DNA from: Paucidesulfovibrio gracilis DSM 16080
GTDB lineage: Bacteria; Desulfobacterota; Desulfovibrionia; Desulfovibrionales; Desulfovibrionaceae
Assembly (NCBI RefSeq): GCF_900167125.1
Contig: NZ_FUYC01000008.1
Location: 1 to 64,000 of the forward strand
DNA: 64,000 bases
Reading direction: 5' to 3'
The notes beneath the pieces are model-generated. The model worked only from the letters and a program-made list of their open reading frames with translations. It searched no databases and was not told the DNA's origin. Positions 1 through 9,470 of the stretch are shown in pieces. Both the position numbers and the translations under genes were made by a program. Within the stretch, counting starts at the first letter, position 1, and the number at the start of each line of letters is the position of its first letter.

Positions 1-10
1 GGGGCGCACC

Positions 11-59
11 GTTGCCGCGAGTTTCGGGAGGGCGCAGCCATCCCGGAAATCGCGGCAAC
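11..59. repeat. 19-bp imperfect inverted repeat (hairpin)
   Basis: Arms at 11-29 and 41-59 pair over 19 positions with two mismatches around an 11-nt loop. The stem begins GTTGCCGCGA. No T-run follows on either strand, so it is not a typical intrinsic terminator. The rest of 60-232 shows no convincing gene: the open frame there has the arginine/proline-rich composition of a shadow frame. Confidence 0.5.
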
Positions 60-232
60 AGAACGACACGCCGCCGCGCTGCTCCGCCTTGCCACTCCCC
101 GGACTCCATCCCACCGCACGCCCCCGGCCGCGCGCAGCGCGAGACCGGTAAATGGGGGTCCAGGGGGCCGCGGGCCTCCTGGCCGCCGGAGGCATGCCTT
201 TCAGCCCCACAGACAGCCCGAACGGCCGCGCC

Positions 233-1480
233 TTACTCCAATCCCGGCAATCCCTGTAGAAACGATGCCAGGGCCACTCGACGCCCTTTGAGACCCAACT
301 TCCGCCGAATATTTTTGCGGTGCGTTTGAATCGTCTCAAACGAAGCGTTGAGCAGTTCGGCAATTTCCTTGCCCCCGCGCCCTGTTCGGATGAGTCGGCA
401 GACCTCCAGTTCACGGGGCGTCAGGCGCAGCAGCAACGGGGACAATTCTTCGCCATCGCCGCAATAGAGTCCGTCCAGCCGTTCCCGCACCATTTCCAGA
501 TATCCGACACGCCGCTGGGCGTCCGGCTCCCGGGCCATACGCCGGATAGCGGGCAACAGATCGCGCCGCAGGTCATCGACGAGTTCCTTACGGGCTTCAT
601 TGCGGGCTTCATCCGCGGAGCGCACCACATTTTGCAGGGCCAGATTCATGCCTTCCACTTCCCGGCTTTTGCGCTCCAGGCCGCGTTCCAGGCGTGTTCG
701 GTTGGTCAGGTCGCGCAGGCTGAGGTGGTAGAGGCAATGCTGATCCAGATCAATACGCCGCAACACGGCCCGCACGGGCAGGTCCAGGCCTTGGCCGCCC
801 AGGGCGGTGAGCCGTGTGTTCCAGGTCTCTCCGTCGTCCAGGGTGGCAAGGGCCGCACTGAAGGGGTTGCGTTGTTCGGGGGCGAGCAATTCCACCATGT
901 CCCGTCCGGTTAAGCCCTGTTGTTCCGGATCGAACAGACGTGATGCCCGGGGGTTGACCGTGCGGATAAGCCGCTCTTCGTCCAGCAGGAACATGGCGTC
1001 CAGCGCGGTATCAAAGAGTGTGTTGAACAATCGCACGGAGTAGTCCAACAAGGCCACGCTTTCGCCCACGCGCTCCTGAACGCGTTCATGCAGCTCCACG
1101 ATGGGCCGGTTGTCCGTGGCCATGACCACGAACCCTTTGGCACCGCACGCCTCGGGCAGGCGCACAATGCGAAGAGACCAGGAGGTATCGCCCTTGGGGG
1201 CGCGAATTTCGTGTACGCGATCCGGGGGCCAGCGTTTGAGCACGCTTTGCAGCCCGGGCGATTGATCGGCATGGTTGTTTGGAGTCAGCCCCAGGACTTC
1301 CCAAAAGGGCCGCCCACGGTGCACCCTGTTGCCATAGAATCGTTGCGCCTTGGAATTTGCGTGGATTACGCGTCCTTGTGCATCGGTGAAGAGCATATGG
1401 TCGCGCAGGGCGTCCACCACGTCCGAGGGGGCGTGAATGGGTGTTGAATCCATATTCCGGCCGGTTGATTCATCGGTCAT
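233..1480 (-). CDS. PAS-domain LuxR-type transcriptional regulator
   Basis: This is a 415-residue cytoplasmic regulator. The N-terminal half has two PAS-like segments: the first around the DHMLFTDAQGRVIHANSKAQ motif and the second around DTALDAMFLLDEERLIRTVN. A short helical linker follows. The C-terminus is a GerE/LuxR helix-turn-helix, seen in LTPRELEVCRLI and KEIAELLNASFETIQTHRKNI. PAS domains bind small ligands or cofactors; the ligand here cannot be read. The start at 1480 is preferred because a longer frame would begin inside the terminator at 1490-1524, and GGAT lies just upstream of this ATG. There is no receiver domain, so it is a one-component regulator rather than a response regulator. 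Target genes are unknown. Confidence 0.85.
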   Translation of the reverse strand: MTDESTGRNMDSTPIHAPSDVVDALRDHMLFTDAQGRVIHANSKAQRFYGNRVHRGRPFWEVLGLTPNNHADQSPGLQSVLKRWPPDRVHEIRAPKGDTSWSLRIVRLPEACGAKGFVVMATDNRPIVELHERVQERVGESVALLDYSVRLFNTLFDTALDAMFLLDEERLIRTVNPRASRLFDPEQQGLTGRDMVELLAPEQRNPFSAALATLDDGETWNTRLTALGGQGLDLPVRAVLRRIDLDQHCLYHLSLRDLTNRTRLERGLERKSREVEGMNLALQNVVRSADEARNEARKELVDDLRRDLLPAIRRMAREPDAQRRVGYLEMVRERLDGLYCGDGEELSPLLLRLTPRELEVCRLIRTGRGGKEIAELLNASFETIQTHRKNIRRKLGLKGRRVALASFLQGLPGLE

Positions 1481-1489
1481 GATCGTATC

Positions 1490-1524
1490 CGAAAAACAAA
1501 TCGGGGAGTGTTTGCTCCCCGATT
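1490..1524 (-). terminator. Intrinsic terminator after rnhA
   Basis: Perfect 10-bp arms AATCGGGGAG (1499-1508) and CTCCCCGATT (1515-1524) surround a 6-nt loop. On the minus strand they are followed by TTTGTTTTTC. It sits 36 bp past the rnhA stop and separates that operon from the PAS-LuxR gene. Confidence 0.8.
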
Positions 1525-1559
1525 GTGCCATGATCTACGACCGGTGCCAAGAGCGGGCT

Positions 1560-2018
1560 TCAGGATGGGGTATCCTTGGGCAGACCGGGCTTGCCGGCTT
1601 CGGTCCGGGCGAGCACGTCGCAGCGCTCATTTTCCGGATCCCCGGCATGGCCGCGCACCCATCGAAAATCCACCTGGTGCTGCTGGGTCAGGGGGAGCAG
1701 TTTTTGCCAAAGATCCTGATTTTTGACTGGTTTTTTTGCCGCGGTTTTCCAGCCGTTTTTCTGCCAGCCGTCCAGCCAGCCCTTGGTCAGCGCGTTGCGC
1801 ACGTATTGGGAGTCCGTATGCAGGGTCACGCTGCAAGGGCGCGTCAGGGCGGAAAGCGCCTCAATCACGGCGCGCAGCTCCATGCGATTGTTGGTGGTCC
1901 CGGCGTATCCGCCTGCCAGCTCCTTGCGGGTTTCGCCGCAGAGCAGTACCGCGGCCCAGCCTCCAGGACCGGGATTTCCCAGGCAGGAGCCGTCCGTATA
2001 AATTGTCACTTCGCTCAC
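1560..2018 (-). CDS. rnhA: Ribonuclease HI
   Basis: RNase HI cleaves the RNA strand of RNA-DNA hybrids, removing Okazaki primers and R-loops. The 152-residue protein has the usual length and the whole active site: D9 in YTDGS, E47 in NRMELRA, D69 in HTDSQYV and D134, with H124 in the flexible loop ([11 protein letters not shown]). The basic-protrusion region is present ([13 protein letters not shown]). Its ATG overlaps the stop of the upstream membrane-anchored gene by 4 bp, so the two are co-translated, and a strong terminator follows. Confidence 0.97.
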   Translation of the reverse strand: MSEVTIYTDGSCLGNPGPGGWAAVLLCGETRKELAGGYAGTTNNRMELRAVIEALSALTRPCSVTLHTDSQYVRNALTKGWLDGWQKNGWKTAAKKPVKNQDLWQKLLPLTQQHQVDFRWVRGHAGDPENERCDVLARTEAGKPGLPKDTPS

Positions 2019-2884
2019 TTGAACTCCTCTCCGGCCAATTGTTGCCAGGTGTGTATCAGGGCGGTTTTCAATCCACGGGACCAGTCCCCGTCCCCGAATG
2101 TTTCGGGAAAGTGCTCCCGCGTCAGGGTGCGGTCGAATCCCTTGCCCAGGGCGCGGCGCATAATGGGCGGGAAGCTGACCACAGCCTGATTGCGGGTCGG
2201 GGAGATTCCCAGAAACATGGTCTGGTTGTCCAGGTCCGGAACGATGATATTTCCCCGGAAAATGCGAATTACGGCCTTTTGTGCAAAATCGCGTTCCAGC
2301 GCCGAGGCAAAACGCTGCACAAAGGCACGGTCCTCCTGAGACAGGGTGCCGGTTTCATCAAGCAGCACGGCGTCTTCGTGCATCGCCTGCTCCAGGCTGG
2401 CGTTTCTGTCCCGCTGCTGGTTCCAGATGAGCACGAGCGCGGACTTCAGCCCGAGCTGCCAATCAGCGTCCCAATGCCGCGCAAAATGTTTTTGTTCCAG
2501 GTAGTCTTGCAATTCCGCAGCTTTTTCTCCGGGCCAGTCCGCGGGAGGCACAAACACCACGGCGCGATCGCTCGGGACCACGCCCAGGAAAAGCCGTCCG
2601 TTTTCCGGCTTGGGTCGGTCCGGCGTAGTACGACGGATGCGCAGCTTGACGCGCACGCCGAACTGTTCCCCCATGGTACGGATGAAGTCCTTGGCATAAG
2701 CCCGCATGGGCGCCTGAACCAATCCGGTCTCGTCCCAATACGGATTGTCCGCATACACGCGTTCAAGCATGTTCTGATTATTTTTCCAAAAAGCCCAGCC
2801 CACCACCAGAACCACCAGCAGCAAGGCGAGCATGCGGATGATTCTTTCCAAGGGTGATTTACCGTGAACCGTAAGCAGACGCAT
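2015..2884 (-). CDS. Membrane-anchored protein with TPM-like domain
   Basis: A 289-residue protein of unknown function. One membrane segment near residues 17-34 ([16 protein letters not shown]) places the rest outside the cytoplasm. Two similar halves follow, each with a [11 protein letters not shown]- or [11 protein letters not shown]-like helix leading into a beta-strand and an FLG(V/I)xP motif ([16 protein letters not shown] and [17 protein letters not shown]). This duplicated pattern recalls the TPM domain, but I assign that with low confidence. The start at 2884 has GAGG upstream. A longer frame reaching 3202 would overlap the divergent chemoreceptor start and is rejected. It is translationally coupled to rnhA, with no obvious functional link. 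Confidence 0.75.
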   Translation of the reverse strand: MRLLTVHGKSPLERIIRMLALLLVVLVVGWAFWKNNQNMLERVYADNPYWDETGLVQAPMRAYAKDFIRTMGEQFGVRVKLRIRRTTPDRPKPENGRLFLGVVPSDRAVVFVPPADWPGEKAAELQDYLEQKHFARHWDADWQLGLKSALVLIWNQQRDRNASLEQAMHEDAVLLDETGTLSQEDRAFVQRFASALERDFAQKAVIRIFRGNIIVPDLDNQTMFLGISPTRNQAVVSFPPIMRRALGKGFDRTLTREHFPETFGDGDWSRGLKTALIHTWQQLAGEEFK

Positions 2885-3191
2885 GGGAACAATACCTCGT
2901 CGAATTGGTGGGAGGAACGAAAAAATCGGATCGGCAGCAATGCCCGGGTGGCGTTCCGATTTGATCCTGGCCCGGAAGCCGTTGCGGGAAAAACGCAAAA
3001 TAGGCGCATGCCCCATCCACGATAATGCCTCCTGCACCCCGTGGCGAAGGGGAAATATAACAAAAAAGGCGCATGCGGTGAATAGCGCGTTTCCTGCCCG
3101 GGAAGCCCGCTTTTTTTTTGGCGCAAATGTGCTATTGTCCCTACCGTATACTCTTGTCGGCCATGGCCAAGCCGCATCCAAGGGGGACGCA

Positions 3192-5150
3192 ATGCGCATC
3201 AAAGCCTACCGGGACTGGAGCATTTTCACTAAAATCATGAGCCTGTTCAGCGGGTTCTCAATATTGATTCTGGCCGGGATGCTGCTGTACTACCTCCCGC
3301 TATTCGAGCGCACGCTCATGAGCGAAAAACAACACGCCGTGCAAAGCCACGTGGACGTGGCCTGGTCCGTGCTCAACCACTACGGCCGCTTGGAGGCCGA
3401 AGGACAACTGACCGGCGAACAGGCCCGACAGCGCGCCCTAGAGGACGTGCGGGACATGCGCTACCAGGGGGACCAGTATTTCTGGATCAATGACCTGGAA
3501 CCGCGCATGGTCATGCACCCTTTCAAGCCGGAACTGGAAGGCCAGGATATCTCCTCCTCCAAAGACCCGAACGGCAAGCGCCTGTTCGTGGAAATGGCCG
3601 ACGTGGCCCGGGCCAAGGGGCAGGGATTCGTCACCTATGAATGGCCCAAGCCCGGAAGTGAACGCCCTCAACCCAAGGTATCCTTTGTGCGTCTCTACAA
3701 GCCCTGGGGCTGGATCGTGGGCAGCGGCATCTACGTGGACGACGTAAACGCCCAGACCTCCGCGCTTCGCTGGGCCATTCTCCTCCCCTTTGTGCTGGGG
3801 GTCATTGCATTTCTCGTGCTGGTCCATCTGGTGGTGCGGGCCATCGTGATCCGGCTGCGACGGGCCGTAACCATGGCCGACGCGGTCCGCGACGGGGATC
3901 TCACCCAGCGCGTGGACTTTCCGCAACGCAATGAGTTGGGGCAACTGGCAGACGCGCTCAACGACATGACGAACAACCTTGAAGACAAGGCGCGCCTTGC
4001 GGGACGAATCGCGGCAGGCGATCTCACGGCCTCGGTGCAGGTGGCTTCGGACAAGGATACGCTCGGCATGGCCCTGCAACGCATGACCAACGAGCTAAAC
4101 ACCCTCATCGGGCAGGTGCGCCAAGCCACCGAACAAATGGACGAGGGCGCGGGGCAGGTTTCGGAATCCAGCCAGTCCCTTTCCGAAGGTGCTACGGAGC
4201 AGGCCGCTTCCATCCAGGAAATCAGCAGCTCCATGGCGGAAATCGGCTCCACGGTCGGCTCCAGCGCACAAAAGGCCACCAAAGCCAACACCCTGGCAGA
4301 TGATGCGCGCCTTGCCGCAGAAAAAGGCGGCGAACAGATGGACCAGATGGTGGAGGCCATGCAGCGCATCAATGAATCCAGCCAGGCCATTGGCAAAATC
4401 ATTAAGGTCATTGATGAAATCGCCTTCCAGACCAACCTGCTGGCACTAAACGCCGCCGTGGAAGCGGCTCGGGCAGGCAAACACGGCAAGGGATTCGCGG
4501 TGGTGGCCGAGGAGGTGCGCAACCTGGCGTCGCGCAGTGCCACAGCAGCGCAGGAGACTGCCGAACTCATCGAAGGGTCGGTACAGCGTGCCTCGGATGG
4601 TGACGCCATGGTTCGCCAAACATCGGAATCATTGCATATGATCGTGGAAAAGGCTGCGGACGTGGCGGAACTGGTGGCGGAAATCGCCCGGGATTCCGAT
4701 GGTCAGGCCCAGGGCGTCCAACAGGTTTCCGAAGGGCTTTCGCAGATCGACGACGTAACCCAGCGCAACACGGCCAACGCTGAAGAGACCGCATCCTCGG
4801 CCCAGCAGCTTTCAGCCCAAACCTCGCAACTGCGGCAATTGCTGGCCCGTTTCCAGGTTCGCGACCGCAATGCTGCCGCCGGATCAGACCGCCCGAGCGC
4901 ATCCCCGGCCCGCACCTATGCGGTTCGCCGTACACCAGCGGCTCCGCTTCCTGGCAGTCAGGATTCACAATCGACCGAAAAGAAGAACGAATCAAACGCC
5001 CCCACACCGCCGAAGCAGACTTCCGAACCAGAGGTGGGTACCGCCCCGGCCAAGGGCAAAGCAACCAGGAATGCGGCCCGCGGTGCGTGGGACGCCGCCT
5101 CCCCGGAGGAGATCATCTCCCTGGATGACGACGAATTCGGCAGGTATTAA
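3192..5150 (+). CDS. Methyl-accepting chemotaxis protein with single Cache domain
   Basis: A 652-residue transmembrane chemoreceptor that controls CheA activity and so flagellar rotation. The order is: TM1 at about 14-36; a periplasmic sCache ligand domain at about 40-190 with the typical [11 protein letters not shown] and [14 protein letters not shown] motifs; TM2 at about 193-215; HAMP; and a long signalling coiled coil. The conserved hairpin tip lies near residues 408-445 ([18 protein letters not shown]). The tail is proline/serine-rich and ends DDDEFGRY, so there is no NWETF-type CheR docking pentapeptide. The start at 3192 is set by AGGGGGA at 3181-3187. The ligand is unknown; sCache receptors of this type often bind small carboxylates. 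The partial cheB at the right edge belongs to the same pathway but is not linked. Confidence 0.93.
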   Translation: MRIKAYRDWSIFTKIMSLFSGFSILILAGMLLYYLPLFERTLMSEKQHAVQSHVDVAWSVLNHYGRLEAEGQLTGEQARQRALEDVRDMRYQGDQYFWINDLEPRMVMHPFKPELEGQDISSSKDPNGKRLFVEMADVARAKGQGFVTYEWPKPGSERPQPKVSFVRLYKPWGWIVGSGIYVDDVNAQTSALRWAILLPFVLGVIAFLVLVHLVVRAIVIRLRRAVTMADAVRDGDLTQRVDFPQRNELGQLADALNDMTNNLEDKARLAGRIAAGDLTASVQVASDKDTLGMALQRMTNELNTLIGQVRQATEQMDEGAGQVSESSQSLSEGATEQAASIQEISSSMAEIGSTVGSSAQKATKANTLADDARLAAEKGGEQMDQMVEAMQRINESSQAIGKIIKVIDEIAFQTNLLALNAAVEAARAGKHGKGFAVVAEEVRNLASRSATAAQETAELIEGSVQRASDGDAMVRQTSESLHMIVEKAADVAELVAEIARDSDGQAQGVQQVSEGLSQIDDVTQRNTANAEETASSAQQLSAQTSQLRQLLARFQVRDRNAAAGSDRPSASPARTYAVRRTPAAPLPGSQDSQSTEKKNESNAPTPPKQTSEPEVGTAPAKGKATRNAARGAWDAASPEEIISLDDDEFGRY

Positions 5151-5237
5151 ACCGGCGGCGCATCGGTGCGCCATTGAACGAACAATTCCCAGGACCAAGG
5201 CGGCAGCGAGCGGCACGTTGCGGCGGCGGATCACCCC

Positions 5238-5269
5238 GCGGGGCAGGCGTCTGGAGACGACTGCCCCGC
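5238..5269. repeat. Hairpin between convergent genes
   Basis: Perfect 9-bp arms GCGGGGCAG (5238-5246) and CTGCCCCGC (5261-5269) lie between the convergent chemoreceptor and permease genes. There is no T-run, so termination there would need another factor. Confidence 0.45.
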
Positions 5270-5296
5270 AATCGTGTGCGGCCATTCCCGGTCACG

Positions 5297-6535
5297 CTAC
5301 TCCTCATTGCCGCGAAGCGCCTGGATGGGATCCAGTCCAGCGGCCTGACGCGCTGGCTTGAGGCCAAAGATCACGCCGATGGCCAGGGCGCTGAGCAGGG
5401 AAAGAAAAAAGACCTTCCAGGAAAATTGAATGGTCAAGATACCCAGCCCGGTCAGCAACTGCCCCAGGCCTAGTCCCAAAAACAGCCCCAGCACCCCGCC
5501 GGTGAGGGTCAGGACCACGGACTCCACAAGAAACTGAACCAACACGGCCGAGGAGCGCGCGCCCATAGCCTTTTTCAACCCGATTTCCTCGCTCCGCTCG
5601 CTCACGGACAAGGTGAAGAGATTCACGAGTACGAACCCGCCCACCAACACGGCAATACCCGCTGTTATGCCCAGAAAGGCAAGCAATCCGCCCTTGAACA
5701 TGGCCACGAACTTGAGCACTTCGTCCGCCGTGAGAATTGTGAAATCGTCGTCTTCCCCGGGCCGGAGGTTGTGGGCGTCCCGCAACAGGGAGCGCAGGTT
5801 CTCGGTGTGCGCCTTCATGTATTCCGGCTGCAGGAATTTGACGCGCAAGGCCCGAAAATATTTTCGATCCAGATTAAAACGCACGGTCAGGGTGGAGAGC
5901 GGCATGATCAGACGGTTGTCCAGGTCGCGGCCGCCACCCGAGGCCATGCCCCGATGCGACAGCAGCCCCACCACCTGCACCGGGATGTTATTCACGAAAA
6001 TGACCTTGCCCACCGGGGATTCCTCCCCGAACAGCTCCCTGGCAGGCTGGGAACCGAGCAGGCAGACCTTGGCGGCGCGGCGCACGTCCTCGTCCGTGAG
6101 ATCGCGGCCTTCGGCCAGGGGCCAATTCCAGGAGTCCGCATAATTGGCCGTAGCTCCCACGCCCTGCACCCCGCTGAAATTGCGGTTGCGATGCTTGACC
6201 GTGAGATCGCTCTTGCCGCGCATGGGGACCACCAGATACGCGCCCGGCAGGGATTGACGGATGCGCCGCGCATCCTCCCAGGAAAGGGTCAGCCGCCGCA
6301 TGCCCACGGCCCGCTTCTTGATGTTGCCGCCCAGCACAAACGCCGCGTCCGGCCCAAACATTTCCACCATTTCATGAGCCATGCGATTGGCGCCGTCCAC
6401 GGACGTGACAATGAGCGTCAGGGAGGAAATACCGAAGGCCACGCCCAGAATCACGAACAGGGAACGCAATTTTGCGGCCCAGACCGCCTCCAGGGCCATG
6501 TTGACCACCCGGTTGAACAGACGCAGGGAATGCAT
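5297..6535 (-). CDS. MacB/FtsX-type ABC transporter permease (orphan)
   Basis: A 412-residue inner-membrane permease of the MacB/LolC class. It has an N-terminal TM (about 18-40, LRSLFVILGVAFGISSLTLIV), a large periplasmic domain with the MacB-like WPLAEGRDLTDEDV and GxxVxVxGLLSHRG motifs, and three TMs in the last 140 residues, ending with the FGLKPARQAAGLDPIQALRG signature. Such permeases need a cognate ATPase and usually a periplasmic adaptor; neither lies next to it. A matching adaptor-ATPase pair without a permease lies at 22029-23821. The start is uncertain: an in-frame ATG at 6571 has AAGGAA too far upstream, and the ATG at 6535 has no clear ribosome-binding site. Confidence 0.88.
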   Translation of the reverse strand: MHSLRLFNRVVNMALEAVWAAKLRSLFVILGVAFGISSLTLIVTSVDGANRMAHEMVEMFGPDAAFVLGGNIKKRAVGMRRLTLSWEDARRIRQSLPGAYLVVPMRGKSDLTVKHRNRNFSGVQGVGATANYADSWNWPLAEGRDLTDEDVRRAAKVCLLGSQPARELFGEESPVGKVIFVNNIPVQVVGLLSHRGMASGGGRDLDNRLIMPLSTLTVRFNLDRKYFRALRVKFLQPEYMKAHTENLRSLLRDAHNLRPGEDDDFTILTADEVLKFVAMFKGGLLAFLGITAGIAVLVGGFVLVNLFTLSVSERSEEIGLKKAMGARSSAVLVQFLVESVVLTLTGGVLGLFLGLGLGQLLTGLGILTIQFSWKVFFLSLLSALAIGVIFGLKPARQAAGLDPIQALRGNEE

Positions 6536-6618
6536 GCAAGCAGGATATGCCAAAGCCGGTTCCGAGTCCATGCACGGCTTGCCATTCCTTTGCGAACATG
6601 CAAAATTAAAGGATGATG

Positions 6619-6636
6619 GTTCAATATGTATTGAAC
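6619..6636. promoter_or_regulatory. 8-2-8 palindrome in divergent promoter region
   Basis: GTTCAATATGTATTGAAC is a perfect inverted repeat with a 2-nt centre. It lies midway between the divergent permease and sensor genes, the right place for an operator serving both. No regulator binding it can be named. Confidence 0.45.
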
Positions 6637-6670
6637 GGTATCCGTGTGATTCACTCTTAGGAGGTACGGT

Positions 6671-7837
6671 GTGGCAACAAACGAACTGAACACGGATTTC
6701 GCGCCTGCTGAACGCGAATCGCAACGTATCGTTGAAAAGCAAGCCGAGATGATCGCCCGGGAAACCCCGGAACGGTTCATCAACGGTCTGCCACTGCCCA
6801 TCGTAGTGGTCAACGACAAACGCCAGATCGTGTATTGCAACGATAAATTCGAAGCCTTTAGCTGCGAACATGAGCAGGTGCTGCCCCTTGGACGCCGCCC
6901 GGGTGAAGCGCTGGGGTGCGCCTATGCGAATATCAATCCCGGCGGTTGCGGCACCACAAGGTTCTGCCGCTTTTGCGGGGCCGCCCGCGCCATTTTGCGC
7001 AGCCTGGAAGGAGAACATTCCGTACAGATCTGCCGACTGATGCGCCGGGACGAACACCAATCCTGCCTGGACTTCCAGGTCTTTGCCCAACCCCTGGAAG
7101 TCAACGGCTCTTCCTTTGTCATCTTCAGCATCATGGACATCAGCCATGAACTGCGACTGGAATCCATCCGGCGCAAGGTGCTTGGCGACGTGCGCCGACG
7201 GGCCGAGGCCATCAACCGCATGTATGTGCGCATCAGCCGGGACATGGGCAACGAAATTCGTGGCGGGGTATTCGCCCTGGGCTATGCCTCGCGGCAACTG
7301 CTGGAGGAAATCGACAGCCAGTCCCGCTTGTTTGAGGCCGAGGAGGGCATTCTCGGGGTGGTGGAAGAACACGTGGACGCCCGGGAAGCCTTTGCCGAAG
7401 CCGTCCAGGGATTGCGCTTCGCAGGAGTGGAAATAGAACTGGAACAGACCGCCCCGCCCGAGCAGCCGGATCCAGGTCGAATCTATCTCCACCCGGATTG
7501 CGCCGATGCGCAGACGGTTTCGGACCGCCAACTCCTGGTCTACGCGCTACGGCAACTGGTGGAAAATGCCCTGGAAGCCGTGCAAGGCCAGGGTGCGGTG
7601 CAGTTGCGTTGCACCAGGAATGACCAAACCGTGGGGCTGCGCGTCCACAATCCGGGCGCTCTGCCGGAAAACGTACGCCGCCAGATTTTTCAGCGCGGCT
7701 TTTCCACCAAAGGGGACGGACGCGGATTCGGCCTGTATTTTGCGCGGCTGCTGGTGCGCCGCTACCTGAACGGAGAATTGGAGCTGCTGGAGCACGAACC
7801 CGACACCGTGTTTGAGGTGCGCCTGCCCCGGGCCTGA
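6671..7837 (+). CDS. PAS sensor with CX9CX5CX2C motif and HATPase domain
   Basis: A 388-residue cytoplasmic sensor. A PAS domain (about 33-160) contains a cysteine cluster at C83, C93, C99 and C102 in the setting NPGGCGTTRFCRFCGA, which looks like a metal, Fe-S or redox site. The C-terminal part (about 265-388) is a GHKL ATPase with an N-box (QLVENALEAV), a GFSTK box and G-rich DGRGFGLYF. The segment where the phospho-accepting His is expected reads ISRDMGNEI and has no His, so it may not autophosphorylate like a normal histidine kinase. It starts at GTG 6671 behind AGGAGG at 6659-6664. No response regulator is adjacent. Confidence 0.88.
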   Translation: MATNELNTDFAPAERESQRIVEKQAEMIARETPERFINGLPLPIVVVNDKRQIVYCNDKFEAFSCEHEQVLPLGRRPGEALGCAYANINPGGCGTTRFCRFCGAARAILRSLEGEHSVQICRLMRRDEHQSCLDFQVFAQPLEVNGSSFVIFSIMDISHELRLESIRRKVLGDVRRRAEAINRMYVRISRDMGNEIRGGVFALGYASRQLLEEIDSQSRLFEAEEGILGVVEEHVDAREAFAEAVQGLRFAGVEIELEQTAPPEQPDPGRIYLHPDCADAQTVSDRQLLVYALRQLVENALEAVQGQGAVQLRCTRNDQTVGLRVHNPGALPENVRRQIFQRGFSTKGDGRGFGLYFARLLVRRYLNGELELLEHEPDTVFEVRLPRA

Positions 7838-7872
7838 CCGCAATAAACAGCACGACACGGCAAATCCCCTTC

Positions 7873-7915
7873 CCCAAAAAGCGAAACGGGGTACCGGCGG
7901 CCACACCGATACCCC
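7873..7915 (-). terminator. Probable intrinsic terminator of rsgA
   Basis: Arms GGGGTACCGG (7888-7897) and CCGATACCCC (7906-7915) pair with one mismatch. Read on the minus strand they are followed by GTTTCGCTTTTTGG. It lies 37 bp past the rsgA stop. Confidence 0.6.
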
Positions 7916-7951
7916 TCGCATTGGTTGAAAAACGCCGCGCCTGCGCGTGGC

Positions 7952-9082
7952 CTACTTCCGTTTCCCTTGCTTTTTCATGCGTCGTTGCAGGCGGCTCACC
8001 TCCCGCCAGCGCTCCTTTTCCACGCGGTCCGATCCGCGCTGTATGCGGGCTTCGGCATGCTGCATTTCGCGCTGCAACTTATGATAGCTCTCCAGACGTT
8101 GCGCCGAGAGTTCCTTGGCTGCAACCGCGTCAAGGACAGCGCATCCCGGTTCGGCCGTATGCGAACAATCCGCAAAACGGCACTGCGCGGCCAGGGCGTC
8201 GATGTCAGGAAACGCGCCCACGGCTCCCTCGCCTTCCCGGTTCAGCGCTATCTCGCGAATGCCGGGATTATCCACCAGCAGCCCGCCTCCGGGAAGCCGG
8301 ATCAACTCTCGGGACGTGGTGGTATGCCGTCCTTTTCCCACGCTCCGGCTCACATCCCGGGTGGCCTGAACATCACTGCCGTAGAGCGCGTTGACCAGCG
8401 TGGACTTTCCCGCGCCCGAAGAGCCGACCAGGGCCGCGGTACGGCCCGGTTCGAGCAAGGCGGCCAGCTCGTCCAATCCCCGTCCCTGTGGTACGGAGCA
8501 AAGCAACACGGGTACGCCGGGGACCACGAGCTGCGCGTCCCACCGAAACGACTCCAGATCCTCGTGAAGATCCGCCTTGGTCAACGCCACCATGGGCGTG
8601 AGACCGCAATTGTATACCAGCGTAAGGTACCGCTCAAGCCGCCGGGGATTGAAATCCCGATCCAGGCCGCAGACAATGCAAACCATGTCCAGGTTCGCGG
8701 CGATGGGCTGCTCGCGTACGGCGCTTCGCGTTTCAGCTCCGCGAAATCCGGCCTCGCCCCGGGCCAGCATGTTGCGCCGGGGTACGACCGCCCGGACCGT
8801 GTTCTCGCAGGTCACCACCCAGTCGCCGGTCACGGGATAGTCCCGGGTGCGGCGGGATCGAAGCCGTCCGGCCGGGGTGCAGAACCATTCCTCCCGGCCG
8901 TTCGCCACCAGAAAGATGTCCTGCCCCACACTCACCACCCTGGCCATGCGCCAGGGTTCGTTCCGGGGCAGGTGTTCCTCCATGGTAGCGAGTTCACGGT
9001 CAAAATGTCCGCACCAGCCCAGGCGGACCAAGTCTTCCCGAAGGGATGTGTCAATGAGGGGATATGCGTTGTCATCGTGCAT
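7952..9082 (-). CDS. rsgA: Ribosome small-subunit-dependent GTPase A
   Basis: RsgA (YjeQ) is a circularly permuted GTPase that checks late 30S ribosome assembly. The 376 residues show an OB-fold (about 45-105), then G4 TKAD (168-171) ahead of the P-loop GSSGAGKS (220-227) and G3 DNPG (271-274), the permuted order that defines the family. A C-terminal zinc knuckle follows (CRFADCSHTAEPGC). The tail is strongly basic (RRMKKQGKRK), consistent with rRNA binding. The N-terminus is about 35 residues longer than in the E. coli protein. It appears monocistronic. Confidence 0.96.
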   Translation of the reverse strand: MHDDNAYPLIDTSLREDLVRLGWCGHFDRELATMEEHLPRNEPWRMARVVSVGQDIFLVANGREEWFCTPAGRLRSRRTRDYPVTGDWVVTCENTVRAVVPRRNMLARGEAGFRGAETRSAVREQPIAANLDMVCIVCGLDRDFNPRRLERYLTLVYNCGLTPMVALTKADLHEDLESFRWDAQLVVPGVPVLLCSVPQGRGLDELAALLEPGRTAALVGSSGAGKSTLVNALYGSDVQATRDVSRSVGKGRHTTTSRELIRLPGGGLLVDNPGIREIALNREGEGAVGAFPDIDALAAQCRFADCSHTAEPGCAVLDAVAAKELSAQRLESYHKLQREMQHAEARIQRGSDRVEKERWREVSRLQRRMKKQGKRK

Positions 9083-9470
9083 TCTTCTTCACCTTGTCTT
9101 TGGCCGACCATTGCATCGGCCGTGCAGCATGGCCGCGCACCGCGTTGAGCGGCTGCGACCGGGACAATTCGTCATGAGGTGAAGGGATCGCCAAAGCAAT
9201 GGACGCAACAAAAGAACGGTTTCGGATGAAACGCGTTCACCAGGCCGGATGCCCGGACAATGTCCACAGGCGCGAAAACCAGCCGCTTCTGGCCGGTTTC
9301 ACAGCACGGGGACAGTGGTTCCTCAGCAGCTAGGCCCGCACGCGCCGGACTTCGGCGACCCGGGACACAAGCTCCTCGTTCCTACGGAACATCAAATCTC
9401 CTTGGTTGCGCTTTTCCGATGCCCCAAAAGCGCTCAGCCGTCAATCCTCGGCCAACACGAATCAATCCCA
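9083..9470. other. Intergenic, no gene seen; weak hairpin
   Basis: No credible gene lies between rsgA and the DksA-like gene. A hairpin with arms AAACCAGCC (9276-9284) and GGCCGGTTT (9291-9299), one mismatch, is followed on the minus strand by TTTT and may terminate the transcript coming from the right. It is about 170 nt past the stop, which is far for a terminator. Confidence 0.4.

Noticed and set aside
5297-7531. 744-codon reading of the permease gene
   Set aside because: The N-terminal 330 codons are antisense to the sensor gene; the FtsX-type TM1 begins just after the 6535 start.
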